Assembly: GCA_022600315.1 (NCBI GenBank)
Contig: JAHZKQ010000161.1
Coordinates: 1 to 6,688 of the forward strand
From: Gammaproteobacteria bacterium
Lineage (GTDB): Bacteria; Pseudomonadota; Gammaproteobacteria; Coxiellales; Coxiellaceae
DNA length: 6,688 nucleotides
Reading direction: 5' to 3'
Shown: positions 6,507 to 6,688 of the stretch, in pieces
How the letters are laid out: every line of letters starts with the position of its first letter
How positions within the stretch are numbered: position 1 is the first letter of the stretch
Made by a program: the position numbers and the translations under genes
The notes under the pieces: model-generated
Database searches by the model: none
The model's input: only the letters and a program-made list of their open reading frames with translations
What the model was told of the DNA's origin: nothing

Positions 6507-6688
6507 TTATATTTTAACTGCCATTGCATTTTGATAATGGTGGGTAACTGCAATCGCATCATGAGTCGCCTTCACATCGTGCACCCGCAGGATGCTTGCG
6601 CCTTGCAAGGCAGCAATCACTGCGGCTGCTATACTACCATATAATCGCTCTGATGCTGGCACATTGCCCAACACTTTTCCAATCATAG
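6507..6688 (-). CDS. folP: Dihydropteroate synthase, C-terminal part only
   Basis: Condenses p-aminobenzoate with dihydropterin pyrophosphate to make dihydropteroate in folate synthesis; the enzyme is the target of sulfonamides. Only the last 59 complete codons and the stop lie in the window; the gene enters from the right edge. The residues MIGKVLGNVPASERLYGS and AAVIAALQGASILRVHDV match the C-terminal end of bacterial FolP. The RVHDV motif contributes the Arg and His that bind the pterin pyrophosphate in known structures. The two bases before the first visible ATG (the end of a codon, NCT) fit the Ser of the family's KSM(I)G motif, so that Met is internal and not a start. The frame is intact to its TAA, and glmM begins 18 bases later on the same strand, as in the common folP-glmM operon. 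Confidence 0.93.
   Translation of the reverse strand, partial: MIGKVLGNVPASERLYGSIAAAVIAALQGASILRVHDVKATHDAIAVTHHYQNAMAVKI

Noticed and set aside
6595..6609. Small inverted repeat CTTGC-AAGGC-GCAAG
   Set aside because: A five-base stem inside the conserved folP coding sequence with no T run; it is explained by the amino acids encoded.

Overview
The window is a co-directional block of core metabolic genes, all on the minus strand, followed at its low-coordinate end by a toxin-antitoxin pair. In transcription order (high to low coordinates) it holds the 3' end of folP (dihydropteroate synthase), glmM (phosphoglucosamine mutase), a GadC-like amino acid antiporter, guaB (IMP dehydrogenase), guaA (GMP synthase), a short hairpin, a RelE/HigB-type toxin, and an XRE-type antitoxin that runs off the window edge. 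I found no credible gene on the plus strand and no RNA gene, CRISPR array or insertion sequence.

The folP-glmM pair, E. coli-like GuaA and GuaB, and consensus sigma70-type promoters suggest a gammaproteobacterium. The AT-leaning composition and the GadC-like carrier, a family expanded in Legionella and Coxiella relatives, make Legionellales a reasonable guess. This is inference from gene content, not a proven placement.

Two transcription units seem to make up the metabolic block. folP, glmM and the antiporter are separated by 18 and 11 bases, and the second and third genes have well-placed Shine-Dalgarno sequences, so they look co-transcribed. guaB then has its own very good promoter (perfect -35, 17-base spacer, 5/6 -10). 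guaB and guaA overlap by one base at TAATG, so guaBA is a coupled operon. Together the genes feed folate, UDP-GlcNAc (cell wall) and guanine nucleotide synthesis. The antiporter would move an amino acid, possibly glutamate or a relative, across the inner membrane.

After guaA, a GC-rich hairpin that begins inside the stop codon probably separates the operon from the toxin-antitoxin pair. That pair has its own promoter. The -10 box is so close to the toxin ATG that the message should be leaderless or nearly so, and an AT-rich inverted repeat over the -10 is a good candidate for the autoregulatory operator. I see no clearly new biological system. The most distinctive signals are the leaderless toxin promoter with its operator, and the antiporter's location, lost C-terminal plug, altered pocket and histidine-rich periplasmic loop.
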